NCBI GenBank assembly: GCA_907165065.1
Contig: OU015539.1
Coordinates: 12,360,816 to 12,424,815 of the forward strand
DNA length: 64,000 bases
Reading direction: 5' to 3'
Source: Caprimulgus europaeus
Taxonomy: Eukaryota; Chordata; Aves; Caprimulgiformes; Caprimulgidae
Under the pieces are notes generated by a model. It was not told the origin of the DNA and ran no database searches. It saw nothing but the letters and a program-made list of their open reading frames with translations. A program made the position numbers and the translations under genes. This document shows positions 28,403 to 43,400 of this stretch, piece after piece; within the stretch, counting starts at the first letter, position 1; each line of letters starts with the position of its first letter.

Positions 28403-31400
28403 GTAAGTTCTTTATGTGACTTCTGAGTTTTTCCAGTTAAAATGACGGGTTGGAGTAGGACTCTCTTTTATTAGAAATATTCCCTAAATAATGTTTGCTG
28501 TTCTTTCCTTAACAGATAAAATAACTCAGTCGTTTTTAATTCTGAATCTGGGTGTTCTGCAGTTACATAGTATTTCTTACTCCAGTCCATATTTGAAAAT
28601 AATTTCTGCATATTTTTCAGAATAATATCTGTATGAAATTTTACCATTAGAGTCATAGAAAAGACTCGGCAAAGTATCCTCTTGTCCCATGTTTGTGTGT
28701 AAAAGAGTAGTTTCTAACAGTTGGTAACCTTTATGCCTATTGTATTTTCTGAACTTGTAGAACTCAAACTCACCACTGCATCTACATTTGTATGATACTT
28801 CAGAGGAAAAGTACAGTGTGGTATAATCTGGGGCCATTGTCACAAGAAAATAAAAGATCTGCTTTTCTTGTCTAGGCCTCTGATCCATGGTAAAATGGGG
28901 CAAAGGTAGCAACAAGCTACATTTAACCTGGGTCAGTGAGGACACTTCAGAAAAATAAGATTATACTTTTCATTACTTTCTAAAGAGAGGAATCTCTTGT
29001 TTCTGGCACTGTGCTCTATCCCTCTCAAGTACCAGAAGCTTTCAGTCAAGCGTTCTCTCTCTCATCTGGAAATTCAGGGTTTCCCTGAGCTTCATGTTAG
29101 AAAGTACAGTTTGGGTCATCTAATTTGATTTCTTATGTATAATAATCAATACATCTAGATATTTCTCTACTGACCCCAATGGTTACAGTTAAACTACAGC
29201 ACTTCGGTTTTCATGCATGTTTTTTTTGTTGTTGTTGCTTAAAACAACCAAAACAGAACCAACTCAAAACCAAAATCAAAAAACAAAACCAAACACAGAA
29301 CAAGAAAAGAGTATAGTAGTGCCAGTACTTGAGGATTCTGCAGTGGCTGGGAATTACCTGAGATGTATTTAGGCATTCTCTGGTATGTCCAAACAGAACT
29401 AGTGCTGCAGAAATCAAGGAAACAGTTTATTCCTGATGACTAGACTGTCCAGGAATGAATAGTGTAGGTTCTGCCCTGGTGGGTGGAATTCACCTGTGCT
29501 GAGTTTTGTTCTGCTGTAGCTATACTGCTAGAAGCATCTGACCTGACTATAGTTTAAGTTTATTTTCCAGGTTGTTACAGTGTACCACAGTCAAGGGACA
29601 ATCTGAACAGCCTATCCAGAAGATATTAGCAGGTGGAGCATTTCCCCAATTGTCCCTGTTTAAATTCCACAGGAATTTTAGTAGTATATACTCTGCCCAA
29701 GAAATGTGAGCATTAAAAATAGAACATGTATAATTTGGAAAAGCCCTTTCAGTAATCACACACCAGTTTCCTTGTAATATTTATAACCCAGTAATTGAAT
29801 TACTGTAATATGTTTAATTTTTAAACCGTGCTGAAATCCAATTGCCAGGTGATTCAGATCTTAGTTAAAATACATGTGAGCAAGGAATTAAGAGAGAACT
29901 GTGTCTTCAGCACTTCTTATTGAAGCTGGAAAATATTCAGGTCGATCTTTGACTATAGAGAAATAGGTTTAGAGATAGGCAACATGTATACATATGTTGT
30001 AAAGGATAGGATATATAGCAGAATTATTCTCTTATGGATCAGCTCCTGTTAGCCTTCTGCCTCCTGTATTTCATTTTATTTAGTTATATCAAGCTTTATG
30101 TTGAACAACATTCATTGGAACATTCCCTGTGGAATGGTATACTAGTTTGACAAGCTCATTAATTAGATGAATGTTAGAAACACTTGGTGTTTCGGTTTCT
30201 CTGCTTTTATGGAGGTGTCTAATGTTAATATCACTTACAAAGCAGCCTAACAATGTGGCATATTACATAATTGACAAAATTAAGGTGATTTTCTTTATTT
30301 TCTTTTGTTTTCTATCTTGATGATTATGAACTTGGTCTTAGATACTAAAATAACTAATGCAAGTTGCAGATGCTTAAATATTGCTTTGAAACACCTAAAT
30401 ATGTTTTTTGCAATGAAGGGAGTGACTTTTATTCAGCTTATTTTCTGCGTTCCTAGAACTGTGCCAAGAAGCCTCGTCTGGTGAAGTTTTCCTGCTAGCT
30501 TCAGCAGCACTTGCCAATATTACTTTCTTTGATACCATGGCTTGTGAAATACTGCTCCAGTTAAATGCAATGAAGATTCTTCTGGCAGCATGTTCAGACA
30601 GACATATAGTGGATACTCCATATTCCCGAGATCAGGTGAGTGGTTTCTCAGCATGACACTGTCTGAGCACATTTGTGTAAAAGTCAACAGGTCTGTGTAT
30701 GTTTTGACATAGTCAAACCTAAGTTGCTTTCATGTCTCCATTCTTAGTTCTTTTTAATATATGGCTCTTTCTTTATGTGCTTCTGTTCCTTTTTATTATA
30801 AGCTTTATGAAATATGGCAACTTTAAATGTGATTTTGAAAAAAAAAAAAAAAAGAAGAAAAGAAAAGAAAGTTCTGTATTTCTAAGATACTAGATTTTTT
30901 TTTTTTCATCATGAAGATGCCCAAATAGTGACACAGAGACCCAGAGAAGCTGTAGAATCTCCATCTTTGGAAGCATCCAAAACATGACTGGACAGAGCTT
31001 TGAGGCAGATAAGATATATATGCAGACTGCAGCCTAAATATATGATTGTCAGTTCAAAGATTAATTAGCTCCAAAAGCTGAATAAGGATCTGATCCTCAG
31101 CCCGTTGACGCTGGTGTGCTTTGGATCAAGTCCCAGCTGCATGGTAGATGGTTTGCACGTTTTACTGGCAAATGCTGCTGATGTACTTTTGCGTTTCCCT
31201 TTCTTTTTCAACGTTTTTTTTGGTATTGAGACACAGAAAATTAAAAGTCTGTGCTAATGCAAAGATTAAGTCAGAGAAAATTCTTTTGTTGCTCTCAGGT
31301 ACTGCCATGTGATGGGGTGCTGCAGAGGCACTGCTCAGTTGGCACCTTAGTGATTAATTTTGCCTCAGCACAGTAACAAATGTGAAGCTTCAGGGTTTCA

Positions 31401-34400
31401 GTAGCTATTACTAAGGGATTGAAGTTGCTAGTCAACTCTGTTAACCTACCTGTGTTTATGAGATATCGTGAATATAACTAAAAGTTCGTAATTCAGGCCT
31501 CACAAGCCCATCCCTTCCCACCTCTGAAGTAGCCAAAAGATGATTTATGGTTGACTTGGGATCTGCACTGGCACAGAAAACTCTGTTAACCCTTCAACAG
31601 GAGCCAGGCCACGGAAATCAAGGTACAAGAGACCTTAGGGCTGCTTTAGCTTATATTAATACCACTCATTAGTTTTCCAGCTCAGGACTGTTTATTCAAA
31701 GATGAAGTTAAGCTCTAGGTACTATACTGCTCTTTGGGCAAAGTCAAGGATATCAGCTGTGCTATACAGCTCTTCACATTCTTTTTTAATTCCTCCTGTA
31801 TGCTGTCATAGGTTTGATTTCCTTATTTATTTATGCCCTCATCTTAATTCTGCTGTCAGCTGTGAGTTTGCAGTTTGCTCTGTGGGTAGCATAGCAAGCC
31901 TTTTCTTTGTATGAGGAAGACAGACGTTTAAAGCAATATGTATGACTTTATTAGGTAACAGACCAGTTCCAGGCCTTCTGCAGCTTGCAGGACATCTCAT
32001 TAGCTAGAGGATGAGTGAACTGAAGGCTTCCTTCCAAGAACTGAGGAGATTTCATCCCCAGTAACCTGTTATATTTCTTCTTGGAATGAAAAAACTAGAT
32101 CAGAAAGGTGTGATGTTTTCTATGGTGCGCTGCAGTAAGTTTCTGAGCTGACTCCTTGTTCTTTCTGCAGCAATGGACACTATAAAATCCTACCTTGTGT
32201 TGTTCTGTTACTGAGCACCTGGTGCTCAGGTGGAATCTGGGTGCTGCTCATCTTGTCTTTAAAAGCTGTCAGTGTTGCTAATCAATCAGTTTTGGTAATG
32301 CAACAGCCCTAAGAGAAGTCTCCCTTGAATTCCTGAACAAGTGTGTGTTTGAGTAGATTGCTCACCTTTCAGAAGGGTAGTTGTTCTGGTATTGTATTTC
32401 CAGGTTGGGATGGGGTGGGGTGGAGAAGTATGTCTGCCAATTAAGAAGTTTTATGAAATATTTTGCTTTTTAATTTGCTCTGTGCCTAGTTGCAATGAGG
32501 AAAACAGAGCAAAGAGTAAAGCAACACTACAATACTGTATTTTATAAGGATATTCTAAATTGCCATTTTGGCTTTTGCTATATATACTTTAATACCTTTT
32601 AGGTACATAATACAGTTACTAACTTCTCCCATTATATATATTATTGTGTCCCAGCTAGTAGATGTTTGCCTAAGGACACATATATTAAAGTTGACTAAGC
32701 TTGGAAATTTTTTGATTCAGGTTTTTATTTTGGAATATGCAGAAACTGTGGAATATGTTTTTAATGGACTGATGTCCATTCTGAATGATCAAGTTGTCCT
32801 GGCCAGTGAAATAAATGAATTGGAATTAAGGTATACTAAATGTTGAAACAATTAAAGAAAGTAAGAATACAATTCATAGCAAATAAAACAAAATATGACC
32901 TAATTATTGTAAAATGTTATAAAAGAGCCCCTCAGACCCTGTTTTTCATAGAGCTTTATTTTAAGTAGTGCAATTATCCTGTAAAAAACTACCTAGTATT
33001 TCTAAATACATTACTCTTTTAGCATTGCTTCTGATTTAAGAAAATGGTAATTTGCTAAAATAGACTGAAGCATGCTCACGATAAGCCAAAAATGGGAGAA
33101 AAATGGCTGAAATGCAAAGATGGAACAGTGAGTTTTGTTATCATTTGTGCCATTTTATCTCACGTTAAAGTCACAGTATGTCCTTCTATATAGCTTTTCT
33201 AAGGACAGCTAGCACTGATTAGTTATCACCCTCATGATGGTATAAATAAATAGCATTGTGCCCAGGATCTGGATGTTGGATGCGTTGTGTGTTGCCTGCA
33301 GAAAGTATTTTCCTGCTCAGGCACCTCTAGAAGTGTTCTGCCTTTTGACTTCTGAAAAGCTTTTGTGTGCAAATTATAATAAACTCTTCCTGCCTTCACT
33401 GTCTGAAAACCGACTTCCTTCCTCTTTCATTTCCCAGGCAGGTAAGAAATCTAGACTTAGTCCAGTCTGAGTGCTGGACTGAACGGCAAACGAGATTGTA
33501 ATTGTCTATTTTGTAGAAGAGAGGGGAGATTTAGGTTGGATATTAGGAGGAAATCTTTCACCCAGAGGGTGGTGAGGCACTGGAACCGGCTGCCCGGAGA
33601 AGCTGTGGATGCCCCATCCCTGGAGGCATTCAGGGCCAGGCTAGATGGGGCCCTGGGGCCCTGGGCAGCCTGATCTAGTGGTTGGCAGCCCTGTCCACAG
33701 CAGGGGGGTGGAACTGGATGATCTTTAAGGTCCTTTCCAACCCGGACCATTTCATGATTCTGTGACATGTATTGCTTCTGTAAACAGCAGTATTACATTA
33801 AGATTGCTTAGTTTTACAACAGAATTGTATGAGTTGTCAGATAAAGCGCTAATTTTCAGCCTCCAGTTTTAGGTTAAAATGGATATGAATGTGCCATGTT
33901 CTTTTTCTTACCCCAGATACTTACTTTCTGGTTAGCAGGTTTCTTACTTCAAAGGAGCATCAAAATATCCTTTCAGAAGGGTTCATGCCTAAATTTAGCA
34001 ATGTAATGTATACAGTCAGATGTCTTAATGGAGTTTAAGCACTGTTAGAAGAAGGGTTTAGCCCAAACCCTTATCATTCAGGGCCTTCTTTACTTTAACC
34101 ATCATCGTAGACTCTTAGAAAAATATGAAATATGTATGTTTGTGCATAGTATGCTTATGTATAATAAACTTTTTCTCTCCACGTTCCCACTTGTCTCTTC
34201 AGTGTTGCTAGTATTCTCACCTTACCTGTGAAATTGTGGAGATACAGTCTAATAGCTTCTGATCTTCACTTATTTAGGCAGACAAAGAATTAATGTGCAG
34301 TGAACACATCGATTTTAAAGTGGTTATTTCTAAGTCTAAAATCAGTGAATTATGTGTCCAAAAAGTTTGAGGTGAAGGAAGACTTCTAAGTTGGACAGAG

Positions 34401-37400
34401 AAAATGTAAATAATTGCTGTTTTTTTTCTGCTAAATTCTTTCCTGTTTTCTTGGTGTTTTGGAGATGCTGCAGGCTCTGAAGCTGAGACCTTCTGTCACA
34501 TTTAAAATTTGAAACTCTTAATACTATTTTTTCCTCTAGGTTCCAGATCCTTTTCTCTAATCTTCCATTTTTTTCAGTGTTTTCCTTTTATTACCTGTTT
34601 TCTCTTACATGGGAGATTGTAGGTTCAAAAGGAGAGCAGAAACAGATGTTACATTAACATAAAGAAGTTTTGATTTTTAAATGTTGCCTAACACCCAGTG
34701 AAAGATTTCTAGAGCAATTTAATGAAAAAAATATTTGCTTCTTTTGAAAATGCCTGCCTGGATGAAAGGAACTTGCAGTACTACTTCTCAATCTGAGTTT
34801 CTTGAATACTGGGGAATTTATTACTGGGGAATTTACTCCTTGCCAACTGCTTTTTGTTTATGCTTGTTGTCATGAAGACTGTGGGATTCCTGACTCCATT
34901 TTGTTAAGTCGCTGTCCAGATTTTCCCACATGTATGGAAGCCAGGATGGGCTAACAAGGACAGGGCAGGGAACTTGAAGTAGAACTTGAGCAGTGCAGCC
35001 CACATTAAGTGCCTGTCTTCCTTACATCTGACAAGAAGTATTAGACAAAATCATTGCTGGGCAGGGGGAAGGGCAGTTGATGAAGAGTCCTCATTTATGC
35101 TTTTTAAAGCTCTCTTACTGGAGCAGAAGAAGTATGGAAGGGGGAGCTCCCTCTCCCCGCTGGTCTTTCCCAGAGGAGAAATGCACGTGGTACCCTGGGA
35201 CTCAGTCACCTATGGCATGTTACACAAGCAGCCAGTGGCAGGGTTAAGAGCAAAGCTTGTTGGTCTGCCTCTGTTAAGTCTGACTTTAGTAGGCCTAAGC
35301 TTCCTATCTAGTCCTTGAAAATGATTTTCAAGATCAGCTGCAAGTAATTTTTAACAGTCCCAGATGGTTTGACTGCATGCTCACACATCCTTTCTGTAGT
35401 TAAACACACTTTTGTAGATTTAGATACTGTGGGTAAAAATGCTACACAAAGCCTTTACGTAAGGAGAACTAGGTCATAAAAGGGTGTCTCCACAGTTTTC
35501 CTGCACATGTCTGCATTAATATCCAGCTCTGATGTCAGTATGATGATGACTAGAAGTGTGGATAGAATTGCCTTCCCTCTCAGTGCTCTGGCTGTGAACT
35601 GTGGTCAGTGAACTATATACTAAAATTGTGTGATCCTTTTCAGTATTGACTAGATCACACTGAGAAAACATGTTTTCAAGTAATATAGCTAGAAAGATGA
35701 TAAATTACATAATTAAGTTATTTTAAAACCTTAAGAAATTAAACAAGAAACAAGACTGCCAGTAACAGATCCAAAAAGAAAATTAGGTCAAAAGTCACAT
35801 GACTGTATGTGACAGTCATGTCACATACCATGACATTATATCATTGATAGCCTAATTAGCGTTCTGTGTAAGACTGTAATCATTTCCCAGGTCTCCTTTC
35901 TTTTTTTTCAACCTTTTATCTCTGTCTTTGCATTTACTTCTGAACAATATAAAAATATAAGTAACAATATTGACTGGCATTATGTGGTCAGTGTTATGGA
36001 TTGTTACATTTCACGAGTCCAACACTGACTGTCTTTTAAACACTAAATCTTTTTGAGACAAAAGGCTTGTTTAGTTACAGTTCTGCCTTTCACATTTAGA
36101 TTTGACGCAGTATGAGACAATGAACTCCAACTCGCAAAGCAAGCCATTCAGTTGGAAGAGTAAAATCTCAGCTCAGCTGAAGAACTCTGCTATTCTTTGC
36201 TAGTTTAGTGTGGTGACATTTTTATTCCTGGGATCAATTCTTAATATTGCTGCTGCTCTGATTTTGAAGAGGCAATTTAACTTCTCTGCATTTTTGTTTA
36301 ATCATCTGTAAAGCTGGGCAAACAGTGCACTTACTCAGTGTAAAGTGTCTCTAGAGGAAACATGCTATGTCATCACAAGTCACTGCAGTTTTTATTTTCT
36401 GCCCTTTCCTGCCAGGTTCACAGTACAATCAGGCTGGTGCTGGGCTGTTTACTGCGGAAACTATAAACAAGATACTTTGGTGCAGGCTGTATCAATCATA
36501 AAGCTGTAAGGCAGAGATAGTTATATATGCATTTTACTGTATTTGTCATCTTTTTGTCTTCAGTCCTTCAGGAAATGAGATAGCAGATTTCAAACAACCT
36601 CTGAATTTTACCATTGATTTTTTTTTTCCCTCGAACAGAATCACTGCCTAGGTAAAGGCTGATTTCAGTCTTGGTTCTGAGCAGGTGAGCTCACTCTCCA
36701 TCTGAAGAAAAGCTTATTTACTTTGAGGGTGACAGAGCACTGGAACAGACTGCCTGGAGAGGTTGCGGAGTCTTCATCTCTGGAGATGTTAAAACCCATC
36801 TGGATGTAATCCTGTGCAACCTGCTCTAGATGTACCTGCTTTGGCAGGGGGGTTGGACTAGATGATCTCCAGAGGTCCCCTCCAACCCCTACCGTTCTGT
36901 GATTGTGTTTCTACAGATTACAATTTTTTGTGTCTTTTTACTTCTCAAATAAAAAACCTGCTAGTATAGTCACCAGAAAGGACTTCTGGACCACTCTGCT
37001 TGAGTCAGTGGCAGTTGAACTAGTTCGCTGCACTTTCTGCCTCCTCTGAAATGGAAGTAATTAAGCTTCCTTCCACATACTCAAACCTTGATTCCAGGTA
37101 GACTAGCTAGACAAGCAAAGTTGTTTCCTTAAACTGTGCATTGCCTGAGGCCAAATTGTGCTCTGTTCTAGGGAGAACAGATGTCTTGGGTGTCTTTGGT
37201 TGATTGAGTCCGTTTTTAAACCTAAGAAGCTTTCTAGTACCATGAAGGAAGTCTGAGGGATGATTATTCTCTTTTCCCCAGATTTTCATCTGAAAAATGT
37301 AAAACTGTGGCCTCAGAAGTGAGGGAGGAGACATGCTCTAGCTCCATCAGTCTTCTAGAGTCATGTGACCTTGTTTATGGGACACCCTCATTCACCATGT

Positions 37401-40400
37401 GACCCGTGCAGGATGCTTTTCCTATGTGGTTCTTTAAAATAAAATATGTGAGAGTCTAGTTATTCTGCTTACTCCTTAGCTAGATTACTCAACAATATGA
37501 AGAAAATAAATATGTAGTAACAACATCCATCATTCCAAAGGGTAAGATGTGCACTTGCTTCTGGTGAGTTGTCAGATGCCCCTGTCTTGCTGAAGATGGG
37601 TATCTGGAACTTTGCAGACACACTCTGATTTATCCTTATGTCATTTATTTGTACAAATTACAAAATACACTTACAAAGTATAGCAAAAATTAATTTTACT
37701 TAGTGATGAATCAGCCTTAAAGGAGAAACTAACTAAGAAAATAAGCAATTCTGTATTGATCTACTTTGCCATTCAATTACATTACTTGCTAATTCTCATT
37801 TTGAGCTTATGTCTTTCTATTTGTGTTGGGACTGTCCATAAAAGCTTACTGAACAGTGTGCCTTTATTAATAAAGGTATCTTAGCATCACATCTTCTACC
37901 TCTGTGGACACCTCCTCCTCCCCGAAGTGAGGTAAGTGACCCTCAAATGTGGCAGATATTGCCCCTTTAGCAGGCTAAAACATGTGCTTTCATCTTCCAC
38001 ATCCTACTGCATCTTTCTTCCTGGACAGTTGGTTTCACAGTAATGAGAAACACTTTTAGATCATCTTAAATCTCCTGTTAAGAGAAACTTATCAAAGAAG
38101 CCTTACGTTTCTTACGTGCTCTGTAGGTTTAAATGTCTTTGTTACCTAAAGCATTTGAGATTTACACTCAGTGTGTGGATCTTAGTTTATAACAAATAAT
38201 TTTCGTCTAGTTTTCTCTTTTGCAACAAACGTTCAGTACATTTGTGTACTGGTTAATAAGCATTAGTCACCATTACTTGTTTAGAAGGAAAAGTGTTATT
38301 ATAGTGTGAGTGATTACATTTTTTTAGCAAGAGAATTTCCAAGCTGACTGTTTTTCTTCAAGAGATTCTGAACAAAACTATTTTGAAGGTTCTTAACTAA
38401 CCATGGTTTCTCAAATTTAAATCACTCTTGACATCTGAAATTTCTATGGTTCAATGTAAAGCAGGCCATAGAATTGAACAGGATGGTTCATCATTCCTAA
38501 ATTCAGTATCTGTGAGAGGCTAGGTGAGTGGAGGGAAACTATGTGGAACTGAAAACACTTTTAAAATTATAAAAATAAATTTTGTTTACTAGAGTTACCA
38601 AATATAATAACACTGTCAATTTGGTAATGATGGATGGTCTTGTCACTACAGAGTGATATCTAGTTTTACTGTTTGTTTACTTATTTTGCTTATAGAAATA
38701 GAGATTTCTAGTTAGACTTTAGATTAATTTCCGGGGCAACTGCAAGAGTACCAATGTGATGCTGTACTGACATTGGAAAAGTATGAAATATCCCTATTAT
38801 TTTTAAGTTTATTTATTAAATAGGGAAATTTTCCATGGATCTAAAGGGGAGTCCCCCCATATATCCATGCATACTTCAGCAGAAATTATTTAAAGATGAA
38901 TTTTCAAAATGTCTTGATTTTGGGTATGTTTTTTTAAGTTCTGAAAATTAACCCCTAGTCTCAGTTTAACCTTGTGAAAATATTACTAGTCCCAGTGGGA
39001 CTATCTGCATGTTAAAGTTTTGATAAGTTGGTGCCTCTTCAAAAGGTGCTAAAATATGAGCTGGTCTGTGATTTCTTTTCCTGGCATTTGGTGTTTCACT
39101 GTGTCTCACTACTACGTGGTTCAGGTGCGTAGTGCATAACACATATTGACAGGTAGGTGGTGAAGGCAGGGATAAACCTCAGAGACTCTGGTTGGTTTTA
39201 GTGGTGTAAATATGTGACCCTGACTTGAATAATTCAGCTTCAGTCTGGGAGCAAACAAATGTTCATTATTTGTTGATCAAGTCTATTTTTCCATGGTGTT
39301 AATTATTACAGTGATTTTTATGGCTGACATTTCCCACAGAGAAAGCTGCAGCCACCAGGTTTCTCAAAGTCCTGTCATAAAGAAGCACCTGCAATTTTTG
39401 GTGGATCTGGGTAATGGAGACCAGAGTGTGGACTAGTCTGGGTTAGTCTGTTGGAGGCATCTGCTAGAATAGAGATATTGGAGATACATGGATCAAGATC
39501 TAGCTCCAGAGCAGATCTGTCTAGTAGATACACAGGCACTGAAGCAGGGAATTACACTGGATGGAACCAGTTCTTGCAGCACATGGTTTCTAAGGCAGTC
39601 CCCTGTAATCCTGCATTAGGTTTGGCAATGGAATGTGAGATCAGATGTTTCATTTAAAGGTTCCATATATGATGAAGCAACTTCTTTTTTTTTTTTTCTG
39701 GAAAATCTCTGACAGTTTTTCTTTAATAGCACATCTGCAGATTCCACATATCGAGATACCACTAGGGCACTGGAATTTGTGAGTGGCTTCAGCATAGACT
39801 TTCTGTGTGGTGTGATAGCAGTGGCAGATTATGAGAGTTCATGTGTCCTGTCTTCAGGATATCCTCTTTTTTGTACTTTGAGATGACTACTACTTCATTG
39901 CATGGCTTAGGAATCCAGAAAAATTGCAAGAATCATAAATTGTCTCAGGTGCCAGTCCTTTATAATCTTGGAGTATAATCTTTTACAATAAATGTCTTAA
40001 ACAGTTAATGAGATTTGTACTAAATATTGCAGTTGAGATTCCATGGTAATTATTTTCAAGTCTTTAAATTATTTTGAAATTATAAACATATAGTTTAACT
40101 GCTTTTCAAGTTCTACTAAGATTTTAAAAGGTAATGTAGGTAGAACTTGATGGCTATTGATGATAAGGGTTGTCTATAAACCCCTCTGGAGAATGTTACA
40201 TATAAACCCATTAAGCTAGTTCATAAATATATTGCAAACTATAGTGGCCCACATAATCAACACAAAGGAAGTATAGATATAACCTCAAATAATTTTTGGT
40301 GTCAAAAGATACACACAAAATATTTTTATGTATGAAAATACTTATTAAACAAAATAAGTTGAAGCAGTGGAATAATTGGCACATATTCAAATTGTGGTTA

Positions 40401-43400
40401 ATTGAATTCTTCATCTGTGGCTTAGAGAGCCACATGGGGTACAGATTCTGCATAGAGGAAGCAATTTTCATTAACAGGATATAATTTAGAATGAGAAAAT
40501 ATATACACTCTGCCTGAAACACAGTTAATAATTATTATGGAATAAATACATAGACATATACTGTGTTACCTATTTCTACCTGTCACTCTTTAGAGTTTCA
40601 GCAACTCATTTGCATCCTAAGTAAGTATATTTATTCAGGGAGATGACACTGTAACACTACCTTCAGAAGTGGAAGACCTTTATGTCACAGCATCAAAAAT
40701 GAGTCATCCTTGTTATCAAAATGATGAAGTGAGATCAGAATGGTGATTTGATCTTATGCCTACTTGCATCTAAGAAGTTTGCTTGTTTGTGAACTGACAC
40801 TGTACTGTTAAAAACCTGATCACCATTTCTCAAATTGATCATTATTTTTGAGGCTGATCAGTTTTTCTCAACCAGAATAGAGAAAGTAAAAACCTCTTAA
40901 GAGGGAATATTATTTCTCTTGTATTCTAATGATCTGTGCCATTTATTATTTGGTCACTCACATATGCTGTTAATACTGAGGTGTGTTTGCATGCTGCAAG
41001 CAAGTTACATAAAGGCTAAGATAAAAAAGAAAAGAATACCTAGCAGGATGTATGAGAGAAAGTGTATGATATCAGTGAAGGGACTGGGTAATTGAAAGCC
41101 AACAGCTCCACATGGTCCAGTCTGTCAGCAGCTAGCTGCATCACTAAGCAAGCTGAGTTACATCTAATCTTGCAAACAGTTGGTGCTATTTTGGGTAAGA
41201 AATTCTGTAAATTGGGATCTCAAAATATGCCTCTGTTGGTACAAAACCTAGTCTTGGCCTTAGCTCAGGAAAGGTATAAACAGATTTTTAAGTCCAGCTC
41301 AGTTTGGTGAAGTGTTTTAACATGCACACAACTTATGGCATCAATAAAACTGAAGAATATTCCTTAAAAACTCCCTTGAATCAAGGCTCAAAACTCCAAA
41401 TCTGTTGTGAGGATCTCTCAACATTTCATCTGAACTCTGAAGCAGAAATGTAGCAATAACTGAGCACTACTGAATGTATGCTATGTGTAGGCTCTTAGCC
41501 TTTGCTGTGAGCTCTGTCTGAGCTGGATGTGACTACAGGATTGGCTTCTGAGGGCTGGCAGCTCCTGGCTGAATTCTTTGTAGGACTCCAGGATTTTTTC
41601 AGTTGGTTGGTTTTTATAAATTTTTATCTTCCTCTTTCTACTGATTTGACCACTGATCAAATCTGCTGCATAGAGCTCTGTATGACAGACTTTTATACAT
41701 GAGCATAGGAGTGTGAGAAAAAGAGGATTTACTTGTCTAGATTTCGGTTAGCAGATGTATGTAAGATAAAGACCCCTGAGAAATGACAAAGGTGGGAAGA
41801 GACTATTCAACTACAAGAATGCTTTTTAATTTTATTGAGTTTGTCATATTTCTGTCCTACTAATTTTATAAACCACAGTGCTATTTAATATTAATGAATT
41901 ATAGGGTCATGCTTCATATTTCCTTCTCTTTTTAATAACAGGTGGTAACAATATTGGCAAACATGTCCGTCTTGGACCAGTGTGCTTCAGAAATCATTCA
42001 AGGAAATGGTATGTATTTTAACTGAATTATATTCTGTATTTGTGGAGAATATGTGTGGATGGGAAAGGAGTGGTTGCAAGGTAAACAGAAAGGCTTTCCT
42101 AATAGTACTTTATTTTGCATCTTGTCTCTGCTGGATATTGCACATTGCTGCAGGATGCAAAATGAGTCCTTGGGATGGCTCTATGTTACTGAAATAAATT
42201 ACCACTGCTTTAGAAAACTTTACACGTATGACCACATTGCTGATGTTCTCTCTGTGTGCAGCTTATTCATAGATACAAATCAAGGTATTGCAGAGTGTTT
42301 CAACAACGTTTATTCTGGTAATTACATTGATAAAGTGGTAATTCTTTCACATTGAAAGACATCATCTGATAGTGAGCCATGCATACCTGCATTTTGTGTC
42401 ACTTTTTTCACAAGTATTTGAAAGTATTATAAATTTTGAAGCTTTATGTTTTTATTACTACACAGCAGTTGCCAATTTTTTCCACACTTCTTTGAATTTC
42501 TCATAATATGATACTCATTATGTTGAAAAAACCCCAGGTGTTATAGGCCCACCAGAAGTCTGAGAAGCTAGGTTAATAATCCTGTGAGTAAGGATACAGG
42601 GACGTAACTGCCTTATTAATACACCTACCAGCAAATTCATGGCCAAGCAATATAGTAAGACAGCTTTTTTTTTTTTTAATAGGAGATATAAATTACAAAA
42701 TTAGAGTGATGCTTCACATACATCGCTTTTTCTGTCCTAGGAATCTCCCTTCCACACTTTTAAAATTAAATGCCTAAGAGATTGGTTATATAGTTTGGCT
42801 GTCTATTTCCTTGAGCACACCCAAACCTGTTCTGTTGTTTGGGACAGATGGTGGATCATATTTGATCTACTTCTACTACAGCAGAAACTTGATTGCAGTT
42901 CATGAAATTATACTAACAGCTATGCCAACTAGGACTAACTCATGGATACTGCAGTAGGTGGAGATGTACAGTGTCAAGCACGAGGCGATAAAGTAAAGTT
43001 TGTGTAGACACTCTGTAATGGAAGTTCACACAGAAGCATTTGCCCTCAGGCTTTTGAGAAAGGTTGACACTCATCTTGTGTAGAAAGGCTTTTTGTGTCT
43101 GCCTACTGCTGCTCAGAAACCAGATTCACAAACTGTGAAGAGTCTTTGAGTCCTGGAGAGTTTAGATACGTTTTCTTCTCAACTTTCATTTTTTTGTTTG
43201 TCGATTGATTATTATCTAGCTGCATGGCTCTGATGCTAATTCTTTTAATTATTTATGCAAATTTTCTAACAGTTAAAATCCTTTTATGCTACCCGAAGTA
43301 ATCTAAATACCTAATAACATATGGAATCTAATAACACATAATTGTCCTTACATTTAAAATAATGTAGAAAATAGAAATCAGTAGTCTCATCTGTTTTTGT

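Larger units (their letters stand above)
30636..41941 (+). other. INSC: INSC intron (11306 nt)
   Basis: A phase 0 intron with GTGAGT at the 5' end and AACAG at the 3' end. It carries three CR1 fragments (30932-31010, 33518-33765, 36702-36905), a MIR-like stretch (36205-36345), an A/AG-rich tract (30838-30871) and an overlapping pair of hairpins (35798-35828). The rest is AT-rich, with ORFs up to 110 codons and no known motif. Confidence 0.9.

Noticed and set aside
28870..28920. MIR-like words (TAAAATGGGGCAAA)
   Set aside because: The match is only about ten bases and the surrounding order does not follow the consensus.
28577..28945. 122-codon ORF on the - strand, the longest of the window
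   Set aside because: It lies in an INSC intron, has no known motif and spans no plausible promoter or splice context. Such a length is expected by chance in 64 kb read in six frames.
32211..32229. Perfect 9-bp palindrome CTGAGCACC-T-GGTGCTCAG
   Set aside because: Such an isolated short palindrome is expected now and then in an 11 kb intron. No partner feature was found.
37885..37931. Possible cryptic INSC exon before a strong donor (GAG/GTAAGT) at 37932
   Set aside because: At 47 nt it would shift the frame between exons b and c, which join perfectly without it. There is no match to INSC.
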